Shown: piece by piece, positions 34,071 to 42,364 of the stretch
How positions within the stretch are numbered: position 1 is the first letter of the stretch
Layout of the letters: each line of letters starts with the position of its first letter
Source: Streptomyces sp. YS415
GTDB taxonomy: Bacteria > Actinomycetota > Actinomycetes > Streptomycetales > Streptomycetaceae
Reading direction: 5' to 3'
DNA: 64,000 nt
Assembly: GCF_023544665.1 (NCBI RefSeq)
Contig: NZ_JAMJFL010000021.1
Coordinates: 62,001 to 126,000, forward strand
Translations under genes and position numbers: made by a program
Notes under the pieces: model-generated
The model's database searches: none
Seen by the model: only the letters and a program-made list of their open reading frames with translations
What the model was told of the DNA's origin: nothing

Positions 34071-34583
34071 ATGCAGTTCGGACGCACCTACGAGGAGTTC
34101 GAGGTCGGGGCGACGTACAAGCACTGGCCGGGAAAGACGGTCACCGAGTACGACGACCACCTGTTCTGCCTCCTCACCATGAACCACCACCCCCTCCACA
34201 TGGACACCAACTATGCGGAGAAGACGACGGACTTCGGCAAGAACGTCGTCGTCGGGAACTACATCTACTCGCTGCTGCTCGGCATGTCCGTCCCGGACAT
34301 CTCCGGAAAGGCCATCGCCAACCTGGAGATCGAGTCGCTCAAGCACGTGGCGCCGACCTTCCACGGCGACACCGTCTACGGCCAGACGACGGTGCTCGAC
34401 AAGTGGCCGTCGAAGTCGAAGAACGACCGCGGCATCGTCTACGTCGAGACCAAGGGCTACAAGCAGGACGGCACGCTGGTCTGCGTGTTCCGCCGCAAGG
34501 TGATGGTGCCGACCGAGACGTACATCAAGGAGCGCGGCGGCGAGCAGCCGGGCCGCCCCGAGCTCAAGGAGCAGGAGAAGTAG
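34071..34583 (+). CDS. mch: Mesaconyl-CoA hydratase, MaoC-like single hot-dog protein
   Basis: 170 aa. Hydrates mesaconyl-CoA to beta-methylmalyl-CoA. The MaoC-type hydratase helix appears as LLTMNHHPLHMDTNYAEKT, with the Asp/Asn-His pair that holds the catalytic water, followed by VVGNYIYSLLLGM. It has one hot-dog unit, about half the length of the Rhodobacter Mch, so it likely works as a dimer. Starts 5 bases after the lyase stop; the ribosome site GGAGG lies inside that gene's end. Confidence 0.88.
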   Translation: MQFGRTYEEFEVGATYKHWPGKTVTEYDDHLFCLLTMNHHPLHMDTNYAEKTTDFGKNVVVGNYIYSLLLGMSVPDISGKAIANLEIESLKHVAPTFHGDTVYGQTTVLDKWPSKSKNDRGIVYVETKGYKQDGTLVCVFRRKVMVPTETYIKERGGEQPGRPELKEQEK

Positions 34584-34585
34584 CC

Positions 34586-35800
34586 ATGGCGCGACTCGCC
34601 CAGACCGCCGGTCTGACCGACATCCAGCAGGAGATCCTGTCCACCGTCCGCGACTTCGTGGACAAGGAGATCATCCCGGTCGCGACCCAGCTGGAGCACC
34701 GCGACGAATACCCCCAGCAGATCGTCGACGGGCTCCGGGAGTTGGGCCTGTTCGGCCTGATGATCCCGGAGGAGTACGGCGGCCTGGGCGAGTCCCTCCT
34801 GACGTACGCCCTGTGCGTCGAGGAGATCGCGCGCGGCTGGATGTCGGTGTCCGGCATCATCAACACCCACTTCATCGTGGCGTACATGCTCAAGCAGCAC
34901 GGCACGCAGGAGCAGAAGGACCACTTCCTGCCGAGGATGGCGGCCGGTGACATCCGCGGCGCCTTCTCCATGTCGGAGCCCGCCCTCGGCTCGGACGTGT
35001 CGGCGATCACCTCCAAGGCGGTCAGGGACGGCGACGAGTACGTCCTGAACGGTCAGAAGATGTGGCTCACGAACGGCGGAACGTCGTCTCTGGTGGCCGT
35101 TCTGGTGCGAAGTGACGAAGGTCTCTCCCCCGAGGAAGCGGCCGCCAAGCCGCACAAGTCGATGACCACCTTCCTCGTCGAGAAGGAGCCCGGCTTCGGT
35201 GAGGTCCGCCCCGGCCTGACCATTCCGGGCAAGATCGACAAGATGGGGTACAAGGGGGTCGACACGACCGAACTCATCATGGATGGCCTGCGGATTCCCG
35301 CCGACCGGGTGCTCGGCGGGGCCACCGGCCGAGGTTTTTACCAAATGATGGACGGCGTGGAAGTCGGCCGCGTCAACGTGGCGGCGCGTGGTTGCGGCGT
35401 CGCTCAGCGTGCCTTCGAACTGGGTGTCCAGTACGCCCAGCAGCGCCACACTTTCGGCAAACCGATCGCCCAGCACCAGGCGATCCAGTTCAAGCTCGCC
35501 GAGATGGCTACCAAGGTCGAGGCCGCCCATGCCATGATGGTGAACGCGGCACGCAAAAAGGACTCCGGGGAGCGAAACGACCTTGAGGCTGGGATGGCGA
35601 AGTACCTCGCCTCCGAGTACTGCAAGGAGGTCGTGGAGGATGCTTTCCGGATCCACGGCGGCTACGGCTTCTCCAAGGAGTACGAGATCGAGCGCCTCTA
35701 CCGTGAGGCCCCGATGCTGCTGATCGGTGAAGGTACCGCCGAGATCCAGAAAATGATCATCGGGCGCAGGTTGCTCGAAGAGTATCGATTCCAGGGCTAG
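34586..35800 (+). CDS. mcd: Acyl-CoA dehydrogenase, probable methylsuccinyl-CoA dehydrogenase
   Basis: 404 aa. FAD enzyme oxidising (2S)-methylsuccinyl-CoA to mesaconyl-CoA. Standard acyl-CoA dehydrogenase fold: FSMSEPALGSDVSAI and WLTNGG for FAD and substrate, QRHTFGKPIAQHQAIQFKLA, and the catalytic Glu in LLIGEGTAEIQ near the end. The Rhodobacter enzyme is about 550 aa with an N-terminal extension that is absent here. Assignment to this substrate rests on operon position. ATG lies 2 bases after the hydratase stop. The 35.05-35.5 kb part is slightly lower in GC than the rest. Confidence 0.88.
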   Translation: MARLAQTAGLTDIQQEILSTVRDFVDKEIIPVATQLEHRDEYPQQIVDGLRELGLFGLMIPEEYGGLGESLLTYALCVEEIARGWMSVSGIINTHFIVAYMLKQHGTQEQKDHFLPRMAAGDIRGAFSMSEPALGSDVSAITSKAVRDGDEYVLNGQKMWLTNGGTSSLVAVLVRSDEGLSPEEAAAKPHKSMTTFLVEKEPGFGEVRPGLTIPGKIDKMGYKGVDTTELIMDGLRIPADRVLGGATGRGFYQMMDGVEVGRVNVAARGCGVAQRAFELGVQYAQQRHTFGKPIAQHQAIQFKLAEMATKVEAAHAMMVNAARKKDSGERNDLEAGMAKYLASEYCKEVVEDAFRIHGGYGFSKEYEIERLYREAPMLLIGEGTAEIQKMIIGRRLLEEYRFQG

Positions 35801-35812
35801 ATGTCCGGGTTC

Positions 35813-35845
35813 GGGGTGTTTTCTTCGAGAAGAAGATCACACCCC
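35813..35845 (+). terminator. Hairpin at the end of the ethylmalonyl-CoA operon
   Basis: Outer arms GGGGTGT (35813-35819) and ACACCCC (35839-35845) enclose the palindrome TTCTTCGAGAAGAA (35821-35834). It starts 12 bases after the dehydrogenase stop. No T-run follows. Confidence 0.55.
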
Positions 35846-35881
35846 GTCATTACTCTTCAGCCGCCGACTCGGCTTCCTGGC

Positions 35882-35912
35882 TTGCCCAGTTGTGGCCCGC
35901 GACCGGTACGAT
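35882..35912 (+). promoter_or_regulatory. Possible psd promoter
   Basis: TTGCCC (35882-35887) and TACGAT (35907-35912) with 19 bases between, about 60 bases before the psd ATG. The spacing is on the long side. Confidence 0.35.
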
Positions 35913-35970
35913 CCCGGGAAAGCCGCCGTCCCCCCTCAGTGCGCGGCATCATCCGCTACGAAGGTCATCC

Positions 35971-36627
35971 ATGCCCCACAGCCAAACCTCTGCACCTCGC
36001 GACAGCCGGGCCGGCGTACGCCTCGCGCGCGGAGCATCGCCGTGGCTTCTCCCGACCGTCGCCACCGCAGCCCTCAGCCTGGCCAAGGCGCGCCGCTCCG
36101 GCGCCGCCAAGGCCGTGGCCGTGCCCGCCACCGCCCTCGCGGCGGGCATGCTGTGGTTCTTCCGCGACCCCGAGCGCGAGATCGCCCAGGGCCGGGTCAT
36201 CTCGCCCGCCGACGGTGTGGTGCAGAGCATCATGCCGTGGAAGGACGGACGCACCCGCGTCGCGATCTTCATGAGCCCGCTCAACGTCCACGTCAACCGC
36301 GCGCCCCTCTCCGGCACGGTGACCTCGGTCGAGCACATCCCGGGCGGGTTCGTTCCGGCGTTCAACAAGGAGAGCGAGAACAACGAGCGCGTAGTCTGGC
36401 ATTTCGACACCGAACTCGGCGACATCGAGATGATCCAGATCGCAGGCGCGGTCGCCCGTCGCATCGTGCCGTACATCCCTCAGGGGACGAAGGTCGAGCA
36501 GGGGGACCGGATCGGTCTGATCCGCTTCGGCTCGCGGGTCGACATCTACCTGCCCGAGGGCGTGGAGGTCGCGGTCGAGGTCGGGCAGAAGACCGTGGCT
36601 GGGGTGACTCGCATTGACCGTGATTGA
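35971..36627 (+). CDS. psd: Phosphatidylserine decarboxylase proenzyme
   Basis: 218 aa. Makes phosphatidylethanolamine from phosphatidylserine at the membrane. The chain cleaves itself to form a pyruvoyl group; the cut is at the Gly-Ser of RFGSRVD near residue 187. Other marks are VISPADGVVQ, FMSPLNVHVNRAP and GFVPAFNKESENNER. An N-terminal hydrophobic stretch (ALAAGMLWFF) anchors it. This is the short (PSD-A) type. ATG at 35971 has GAAGG upstream. Its end overlaps the synthase start, so both enzymes are coupled. Confidence 0.93.
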   Translation: MPHSQTSAPRDSRAGVRLARGASPWLLPTVATAALSLAKARRSGAAKAVAVPATALAAGMLWFFRDPEREIAQGRVISPADGVVQSIMPWKDGRTRVAIFMSPLNVHVNRAPLSGTVTSVEHIPGGFVPAFNKESENNERVVWHFDTELGDIEMIQIAGAVARRIVPYIPQGTKVEQGDRIGLIRFGSRVDIYLPEGVEVAVEVGQKTVAGVTRIDRD

Positions 36628-37465
36628 TCCGGAGACACAGACGGGCTGGGTGCCCGAGGCGGACGAGGTGGACGAAGAGGAGGAGATGCCCCTCTCTCTC
36701 CGCCTCTCGATAGCGGACACCCTCACCCTCGGCAACGCCACCTGCGGCTTCATGGCCGTGTACTTCACCACCACCGGCATCCTCATCCCCCACTTCACGG
36801 GGAGCGAAGAGGTCGGCATGGCGCGGCACAGCGCGGCCACGGCCGTGATCCTGATGCTGTGCGCCGCCATCTTCGACCTGTTCGACGGCCTGGTCGCGCG
36901 CAAGCTGCGCTCCTCGCCGATGGGCGCCGAGCTGGACAACCTCTCGGACCTGATCAGCTTCGGCCTCGCGCCGGCGTACTTCGTGCTCGTCTACGGCATG
37001 GTGACCGACGGGGCGCACCAGAAGGTGGCCGCGGTCGGCGCGATCGTGGTGTTGCTGGCGGTGGTGCTGCGGCTTGCGCGGTTCTCGTGCGTGACACCGC
37101 CGAACGGCATGTTCCAGGGCATGCCCTCGCCGTTCGGGGCGCTGACGGTCGTCTCGATCGTCCTGCTGGAGCTGCCCTTCGTGGCGACGCTGCTGGCGGT
37201 GCTGGGCACGGCGTGGCTGATGGTGAGCCGGGTGGAGTACCCGAAGCCGCGGGGGCGGCTCGCGGTGGCGATGCTGGCCTGGATCGTGCTCTCGATGGGT
37301 CTGCTGGCGGCGTGGGCGTTCGACGCCCCGAGCGGCCAGCTGCTGCTCCAGACGGGCTGCGCCCTGCAGCTGGTCATGGGCGCGGTGATCCCGCTGTTCG
37401 CCACGGCCCGCCGGGTGAACAACTTCCGCGACAACCGCCGCGAGGCGCGTGCGGCGCAGCCGTAA
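36614..37465 (+). CDS. pssA: CDP-diacylglycerol-serine O-phosphatidyltransferase
   Basis: 283 aa. Makes phosphatidylserine from CDP-diacylglycerol and serine, the substrate of the preceding decarboxylase. The CDP-alcohol phosphatidyltransferase motif DGxxAR-x8-GxxxDxxxD is seen from FDGLVARKL to ELDNLSD (near residue 97-117). About eight membrane helices follow an acidic cytoplasmic N-terminus. The start is TTG at 36614, overlapping psd by 14 bp; GTG at 36620 is an alternative. A strong terminator follows. Confidence 0.93.
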   Translation: MTVIDPETQTGWVPEADEVDEEEEMPLSLRLSIADTLTLGNATCGFMAVYFTTTGILIPHFTGSEEVGMARHSAATAVILMLCAAIFDLFDGLVARKLRSSPMGAELDNLSDLISFGLAPAYFVLVYGMVTDGAHQKVAAVGAIVVLLAVVLRLARFSCVTPPNGMFQGMPSPFGALTVVSIVLLELPFVATLLAVLGTAWLMVSRVEYPKPRGRLAVAMLAWIVLSMGLLAAWAFDAPSGQLLLQTGCALQLVMGAVIPLFATARRVNNFRDNRREARAAQP

Positions 37466-37471
37466 CGCTGG

Positions 37472-37516
37472 AACGCGAAGGGCCCCGGACCGATACGGTC
37501 CGGGGCCCTTCGCGTT
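37472..37516. terminator. Bidirectional terminator between pssA and glycerate kinase
   Basis: A perfect 21-bp stem with a 3-base loop (ATA at 37493-37495), core GGGCCCCGGACC. A short T-run follows on the plus strand. It lies between two convergent genes. Confidence 0.93.
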
Positions 37517-37548
37517 TCCCCGCCCGGGCGGGGAGGGCGCTGCGAAGA

Positions 37549-38679
37549 TCAGCGCAGGAAGTCCTCGGCGATGCGCGCGGCCGAGCGCTCCAGGATCGGC
37601 CCGGCCTCCGCGATGCACTTCTCGACGTCCGGCTCGAGGTCGGTCAGCGGGTACACGCGCCGGATCCCGGCCCGCCCCAGCGCCTCCGGGGGCAGGGCCA
37701 GCCGCCCGCACACCGCGACGACCTCCTTGCCGGCCGCCCGCGCCGCCGCGGCGACACCCGCGGGAGCCTTGCCGTGCAGGGTCTGCTCGTCCAGGGAACC
37801 CTCCCCGGTGATCACCAGCTCCGCGCGCTCCAGCGCCTGCGCGAAGCCGAGGACGTCGAGCATGACCTCGATGCCGGGGCGGAACCGGGCGCCGAGGAGC
37901 AGGGCGCCGTAGCCGATGCCGCCGGCCGCGCCCGCGCCGGGGGCGGCGGCGTGCTCCGCGGCCCTGGCGCCGATCGCGCCCTCCAGCACCTTCGCGAAGT
38001 GCGCGAGCGCCGCGTCCAGGGCGGCCACGTCGTCCGGTGAGGCGCCCTTCTGCGGGCCGTAGACCGCCGGGGCGCCCTTGGGGCCGGTCAGCGGGTTGTC
38101 GACGTCGCTCGCGAGCACCAGTTCGACCGAGGCGAGTCGCGGGTCCAGGCCGGACAGGTCGGCCGAGGCCAGCTCGCCGAGGCCGCCGCCGCCGGGCGTC
38201 ACCGGCTCGCCGTCCGCGTCCAGGAACCGCGCGCCGAGCGCGGCGAGCATGCCGGCGCCGCCGTCGGTCGTGGCGCTGCCGCCGACGCCGAAGACGATGG
38301 TCCGGGCGCCCGCGTCCAGGGCGGCCCGCAGCAGTTCCCCGGAGCCGTACGTGGATGCCGTCAGGGGCGCGAAGACGCCCGCCGGCAGCCGCTGGAGGCC
38401 GCTGGCCTCGGCCATCTCGACGACGGCCGTGTCCCCGCGCAGCGCGAACGCCGCCGTGACCTCGTCGCCGAGGGGACCCGCCACTCGTACCTCGTGGCGC
38501 TCGAAACCGGCCGCGACCGCGGCGTCCACGGTGCCGTCGCCGCCGTCGGCCACGGGCATCGCCTCGACGTCGACGTCGGGCACGACGTGCCGCAGCCCGG
38601 CCGTCACCCGCTCGGCGACCTGCACGGCCGTCAGCGAGCCCTTGAACTTGTCCGCGGCGATGAGCACGCGCTGTGTCAC
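37549..38679 (-). CDS. glxK: Glycerate kinase
   Basis: 376 aa. Phosphorylates D-glycerate. GarK/GlxK-type: ADKFKGSLTA at the N-terminus, PVADGGDGTVDA, VFGVGGSATTDGG in the middle and VITGEGSLDEQTLHGKAP near the end. GTG at 38679 is chosen because AAGGGGA lies upstream and the conserved strand starts there. It sits next to the ethylmalonyl-CoA cluster, whose product glyoxylate can be turned into glycerate, so a link is possible but convergent orientation means separate control. Confidence 0.9.
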   Translation of the reverse strand: MTQRVLIAADKFKGSLTAVQVAERVTAGLRHVVPDVDVEAMPVADGGDGTVDAAVAAGFERHEVRVAGPLGDEVTAAFALRGDTAVVEMAEASGLQRLPAGVFAPLTASTYGSGELLRAALDAGARTIVFGVGGSATTDGGAGMLAALGARFLDADGEPVTPGGGGLGELASADLSGLDPRLASVELVLASDVDNPLTGPKGAPAVYGPQKGASPDDVAALDAALAHFAKVLEGAIGARAAEHAAAPGAGAAGGIGYGALLLGARFRPGIEVMLDVLGFAQALERAELVITGEGSLDEQTLHGKAPAGVAAAARAAGKEVVAVCGRLALPPEALGRAGIRRVYPLTDLEPDVEKCIAEAGPILERSAARIAEDFLR

Positions 38680-38849
38680 CTGTGATCCCCTTGCTCTCCG
38701 GGCCTCGCGCATGTCAAGGCCAGTCGCGCCGCTGCGACCTTAACCGCAGGACACCCTCCCCGTCATGCCCCGCCCGGTCCCTGGACGCGGTGCGCCCGCA
38801 CCGGGCCGCCCCGCTGTCCGTGCTCCCCGGAATCGGGTAGACCGGTCGT

Positions 38850-39923
38850 ATGACCCTTGTGGGGATCGAACCGGAGCTCGCCGACCGCGTGCTCGGGGGC
38901 TGGCTGGGCCGGATCGCCGGCAACATGCTGGGCAAGCCGGTCGAGCACGGCGACCTGTGGACGCGGGACCGTATCGACCGCTATCTGCGGCGGGCCGACG
39001 CCCTGCCGCTCACCGACTACCTGCCCGAGCCGCCACCCGGCGAGGACGACGCCCTCGAGCTGCGCCCGGAGTGGCGGCAGTGCGTGCGCGGGCGGATCCA
39101 CGGCAGCTGCCGGGACGACGACGTCGACTACGCCATCCTCGGCCTGGACCTGCTGGAGACCCACGGCTTCGGCTTCAGCACCGAGCAGGTCGGTGACCTG
39201 TGGCTGCTGCGGCTGCCGTTCCTGCAGACCTTCACCGCCGAGCGGGCGGCCTACCGCAACCTCGCCAACGGACTCAAGCCGCCGCTGACCGCCACCTACG
39301 ACAACCCGTACCAGGAGTGGATCGGGGCCCTGATCCGGGCCGACATCTACGGCTGGACCTGCCCCGCCGCCCCGCACCGCGCCGCCGGCCTGGCCCGCCG
39401 GGACGCGGTGCTGTCGCACACCGGCAACGGCGTCTACGGCGCGATGTGGGCGGCGGCGCTGGTCTCGGCGGCGTTCGGCGCGCCCACCGTCCGGCACGCG
39501 CTGACCGAGGCGCTCACCGTGATCCCGGCGAGCAGCCGCCTCGCGCGCATCGTGCGCCGGGTGATCTCCCTCCACGACACCCGGATGAGCTGGGAGGACA
39601 CGCTCACCACGGTGGCCGAGGAGACCGCGGGGCTCGGCTGGATCCACACCGTCCCGAACGCCGCCGTCCTCACCGCCGGGCTCCTGTACGGCGACGGCGA
39701 CTTCACCCGCACCATCACGCTGACGGTCCGGGGCGGGCTGGACACCGACTCCAACGGGGCGACCGCGGGCTCGGTGGCCGGGGTGCTGACGGGCGCGGAG
39801 GCGATTCCGGCGCAGTGGCGGGACCCGCTGGAGGACACGGTGCGCAGCGCGGTGTTCGGCTTCGACGGGGTGCGCATCAGTGAACTGGCGGAGCGGACCC
39901 TGCGCGTGGCCGGGAGCGAGTGA
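38850..39923 (+). CDS. ADP-ribosylglycohydrolase family protein
   Basis: 357 aa. All-helical DraG/ARH-type hydrolase removing ADP-ribose from proteins or small molecules. Early GGWLGRIAGNMLGKPVE, the acidic pair region RDDDVDYAI for the first metal, and GGLDTDSNGATAGSVAG for the second metal are visible. The usual early GDALG motif is changed to GNMLG. No ribosome site near the ATG. Begins a row of ADP-ribose/NAD-related genes (Nudix, then Sir2), divergent from glycerate kinase. Confidence 0.86.
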   Translation: MTLVGIEPELADRVLGGWLGRIAGNMLGKPVEHGDLWTRDRIDRYLRRADALPLTDYLPEPPPGEDDALELRPEWRQCVRGRIHGSCRDDDVDYAILGLDLLETHGFGFSTEQVGDLWLLRLPFLQTFTAERAAYRNLANGLKPPLTATYDNPYQEWIGALIRADIYGWTCPAAPHRAAGLARRDAVLSHTGNGVYGAMWAAALVSAAFGAPTVRHALTEALTVIPASSRLARIVRRVISLHDTRMSWEDTLTTVAEETAGLGWIHTVPNAAVLTAGLLYGDGDFTRTITLTVRGGLDTDSNGATAGSVAGVLTGAEAIPAQWRDPLEDTVRSAVFGFDGVRISELAERTLRVAGSE

Positions 39924-39944
39924 CGCCCTGGATACCCTTCCTGG

Positions 39945-40436
39945 ATGACCACTCAGGACTTCGCCACGTACATCGCGGGGCTCCCCCGCGTTCTCGCCGG
40001 TGCCGCCGCCCTGTTCCGGGACGCGCAGGGGCGGGTGCTGCTCGTCGAGCCCAACTACCGGGAGGGCTGGGCGCTGCCGGGCGGTACGGTCGAGTCCGAC
40101 GCCGGTGAGACCCCGCGCCAGGGCGCGCGCCGGGAGACGGCCGAGGAGATCGGCCTTGACGTGGAGCTCGGCCCGCTGCTCGCGGTGGACTGGGTGCACG
40201 GCACGGGCCGGCCGCCGCTGGTCGCCTATCTGTACGACGGTGGCGTCCTCGGCGAGGACGACCTCAAGGCGATCCGGCTCCAGGAGGAGGAACTGCTGTC
40301 CTGGCGTCTGGTCGCGCGCGAGGAGCTCACCGGTCATCTGCCGGGCGCCCTGGGCCGCCGGGTGCTGGCCGCGCTGGACGTCCTCGCGGACGGCGGGGGC
40401 ACGGCGGAACTGGAGAACGGGCACCGGGTCGGCTGA
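39945..40436 (+). CDS. Nudix hydrolase
   Basis: 163 aa. Hydrolyses a nucleoside diphosphate linked to another group. The Nudix box reads from GGTVESDAGETP to RRETAEEIGL; the catalytic REUxEE part is intact, but two extra residues lie between the first Gly pair and the GE. Substrate unknown; an ADP-ribose pyrophosphatase role is attractive because it follows the ADP-ribosylglycohydrolase by 21 bases. TACCCT six bases before the ATG may be a -10 box for a leaderless message. Confidence 0.87.
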   Translation: MTTQDFATYIAGLPRVLAGAAALFRDAQGRVLLVEPNYREGWALPGGTVESDAGETPRQGARRETAEEIGLDVELGPLLAVDWVHGTGRPPLVAYLYDGGVLGEDDLKAIRLQEEELLSWRLVAREELTGHLPGALGRRVLAALDVLADGGGTAELENGHRVG

Positions 40437-40454
40437 ACCGGACCCGGGTCAGCC
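40431..40454. terminator. Small hairpin over two convergent stop codons
   Basis: GGCTGA (40431-40436) pairs with TCAGCC (40449-40454), with a CCGG/CCGG-like interior. It overlaps the stops of the Nudix gene and of the small minus-strand gene. Confidence 0.35.
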
Positions 40455-40649
40455 CTCGATGTCCCGGGGCCTGGCATCGACCTCGCGCAGCGCGTCGTCG
40501 CGTTCGGCAAGGCGGGCCTCGGTGCGGTGACCGCGCGCGATGTAGTCGCGGACGACCAGTTCGACGGCGTCCTGGGGGCTGCCCACGCCCGCGAGGACCA
40601 TGGCTTCGACGACGAGTTCGGCGTCGAGCGAGACGGTGACCTTGGCCAT
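40449..40649 (-). CDS. VapB-like ribbon-helix-helix antitoxin, orphan
   Basis: 66 aa. N-terminal strand KVTVSLDAELVVEAM, then helices with GSPQDAVELVVRDYIAR and a charged tail (AERDDALREVD). This resembles the VapB/DUF2191 antitoxins that bind DNA and neutralise a PIN-domain RNase. No VapC toxin gene lies on either side, so it is an orphan or a plain regulator. TAGCGT lies six bases before the ATG on the coding strand, suggesting a leaderless transcript, and the promoter backs onto that of the Sir2 gene. Confidence 0.7.
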   Translation of the reverse strand: MAKVTVSLDAELVVEAMVLAGVGSPQDAVELVVRDYIARGHRTEARLAERDDALREVDARPRDIEG

Positions 40650-40731
40650 GCGCGGACGCTACCACCGCCGGGTGCCCGGCGACCCGAATATCCGTTCGCC
40701 GCACTCCGGGCTCCCGCCTACCCTCGGTGCC

Positions 40732-41457
40732 ATGACCAAGCCCCTCGTCGCCCTCCTGAGCGGCGCCGGTATCAGCACCGACTCCGGGATCCCGGACTAT
40801 CGCGGGCCGAACGGACTGTGGCGGCGCGATCCGGACGCCGAGAAGCTCGTGACGTACGAGTACTACATGGGCGATCCGGAGATCCGCCGGCGTTCCTGGC
40901 GGATGCGGCGCGAGAACCGCACGCTGGGGGCGGAGCCGAACGCCGCGCACTACGCGGTCGCCGAGCTGGAGCGGTCCGGGGTGCCGGTCAGGGTGATCAC
41001 GCAGAACGTGGACGGGCTGCACCAGCTCGCCGGGATGCCGGCGCGCAAGGTGCTCGAACTGCACGGATCCGCGCACGGTGTGGTGTGCACCGGGTGCCGT
41101 GCCCGCGGCCCGATGGAGGACGCCCTCGCCCGGCTCGAGGCCGGTGAGGAGGACCCGCCGTGCCTGGAGTGCGGGGGGATCCTGAAGCCGGCCACGGTGA
41201 TGTTCGGCGAGCGGCTCGACCCGGAGGTGCTGGGCCAGGCGCTCTCGATCACCAAGGCCTGCGAGGTGTTCATCGCGGTCGGCACCAGCCTCCAGGTGCA
41301 GCCGGCGGCGGGTCTCGCCGGGGTCGCCGCCGACCACGGCGCACGGCTCGTCATCGTGAACGCCGAGCCGACGCCGTACGACGAACTCGCCGACGAGGTG
41401 GTCCGGGAGCCGATCGGCACCGCGCTGCCCGAGGTGCTGCGCGGGCTCGGCAGGTAG
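40732..41457 (+). CDS. cobB: Sir2-family NAD-dependent protein deacylase
   Basis: 241 aa. Removes acyl groups from lysines using NAD, giving O-acyl-ADP-ribose. NAD-binding GAGISTDSGIPDYRG at 11-25, catalytic-site TQNVDGLHQLAG and LHGS with the His, four zinc cysteines in CTGC and CLEC, then GTSLQVQPAAG. It is a class U or III bacterial sirtuin. TACCCT lies seven bases before the ATG and no ribosome site is seen. It completes a local set with the ADP-ribosylglycohydrolase and Nudix genes. Confidence 0.92.
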   Translation: MTKPLVALLSGAGISTDSGIPDYRGPNGLWRRDPDAEKLVTYEYYMGDPEIRRRSWRMRRENRTLGAEPNAAHYAVAELERSGVPVRVITQNVDGLHQLAGMPARKVLELHGSAHGVVCTGCRARGPMEDALARLEAGEEDPPCLECGGILKPATVMFGERLDPEVLGQALSITKACEVFIAVGTSLQVQPAAGLAGVAADHGARLVIVNAEPTPYDELADEVVREPIGTALPEVLRGLGR

Positions 41458-41471
41458 CCCAGAATGCGATC

Positions 41472-41852
41472 ATGACTTCTGCCGTCCGCCATGTGACGAT
41501 CGACTCCGCCGACGCCTACCGTCTCGCCTCCTTCTGGTCCCGGGTGCTCGGGCTGCCCGTGCACGAGGACGACAGGCCGGGCGACGAGGACGCGCTGATC
41601 GAGGGGGCGGGGCTGCTGTTCGTCACGGTCCCGGATCCCAAGGCGGTGAAGAACCGGGTGCATCTGGACCTGCAGCCGACGGACCTCTCCCGGGACGAGG
41701 AGGTCGAGCGGGTCCTCGCCCTCGGGGCCACGCTGATCGACGACCGCCGCACCCCGGACGGCAAGGGCTGGGCGGTCCTTGCCGATCCGGAGGGCAACGA
41801 GTTCTGCGTGGAGCGCAGTGCGGCGGAGCGGGCGGGCGAGCCCGGGGCCTAG
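41472..41852 (+). CDS. VOC (glyoxalase-fold) family protein
   Basis: 126 aa. Opens VRHVTIDSADAYRLASFWSRVLG and ends with WAVLADPEGNEFCVERS, the standard glyoxalase/bleomycin-resistance-type module. A basic/acidic middle (HLDLQPTDLSRDEEVERV) matches a large actinobacterial subgroup of unknown substrate. It follows Sir2 by 14 bases and lacks a clear ribosome site. Confidence 0.83.
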   Translation: MTSAVRHVTIDSADAYRLASFWSRVLGLPVHEDDRPGDEDALIEGAGLLFVTVPDPKAVKNRVHLDLQPTDLSRDEEVERVLALGATLIDDRRTPDGKGWAVLADPEGNEFCVERSAAERAGEPGA

Positions 41853-41872
41853 TGCTGCAGTGGTGCTCGGCC

Positions 41873-42355
41873 TCAGAACAGGGCCGTACCGCTCTCGAAG
41901 CCGAGCAGTTGCTGCTTGCGGGCCAGGCCGCCGCCGTAGCCGGTGAGGCTGCCGTTGGCTCCCACGACCCGGTGGCAGGGGACGATGATGCCGATCGGGT
42001 TCCTGCCGTTGGCGAGTCCGACCGCGCGGGAGGCGGTGGGGTTGCCGAGGGCGTCGGCCAGTTCGCCGTACGAGCGGGTCTCGCCGTAGGGGATCGTGCG
42101 CAGTTGGTCCCAGACGCGGCGCTGGAACGGGGTCCCCTTCAGGCGCAGTTCGAGGGTGAACTCCTTCAACTCGCCCGCGAAGTAGGCCGCCAGCTGCTCC
42201 TGCGCGGCCCCGAACACGGTGTCGTCGCGGTGGCCGAAGGTCTCCTCCGGTGGTCGGTGGCGCTGCTCGGTCATGTAGAGGCCGCACAGGACGCCGTCGT
42301 CGGCGACCAGGGTGAGGGGGCCGTACGGGCTGTCGATCACGGTGTGCTGGTACAT
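41873..42355 (-). CDS. ogt: Methylated-DNA--protein-cysteine S-methyltransferase
   Basis: 160 aa. Suicide repair protein taking the methyl from O6-methylguanine. The active-site PCHR with Cys127 is in IIVPCHRVVGANG; the DNA-reading helix has GETRSYGELADALGNPTASRAVG. The N-terminal half is the usual non-catalytic domain. ATG at 42355 lies 9 bases after the Ada-AlkA stop, forming an alkylation-repair operon; AAGGACG is the ribosome site. Confidence 0.93.
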   Translation of the reverse strand: MYQHTVIDSPYGPLTLVADDGVLCGLYMTEQRHRPPEETFGHRDDTVFGAAQEQLAAYFAGELKEFTLELRLKGTPFQRRVWDQLRTIPYGETRSYGELADALGNPTASRAVGLANGRNPIGIIVPCHRVVGANGSLTGYGGGLARKQQLLGFESGTALF

Positions 42356-42364
42356 GGAACGTCC

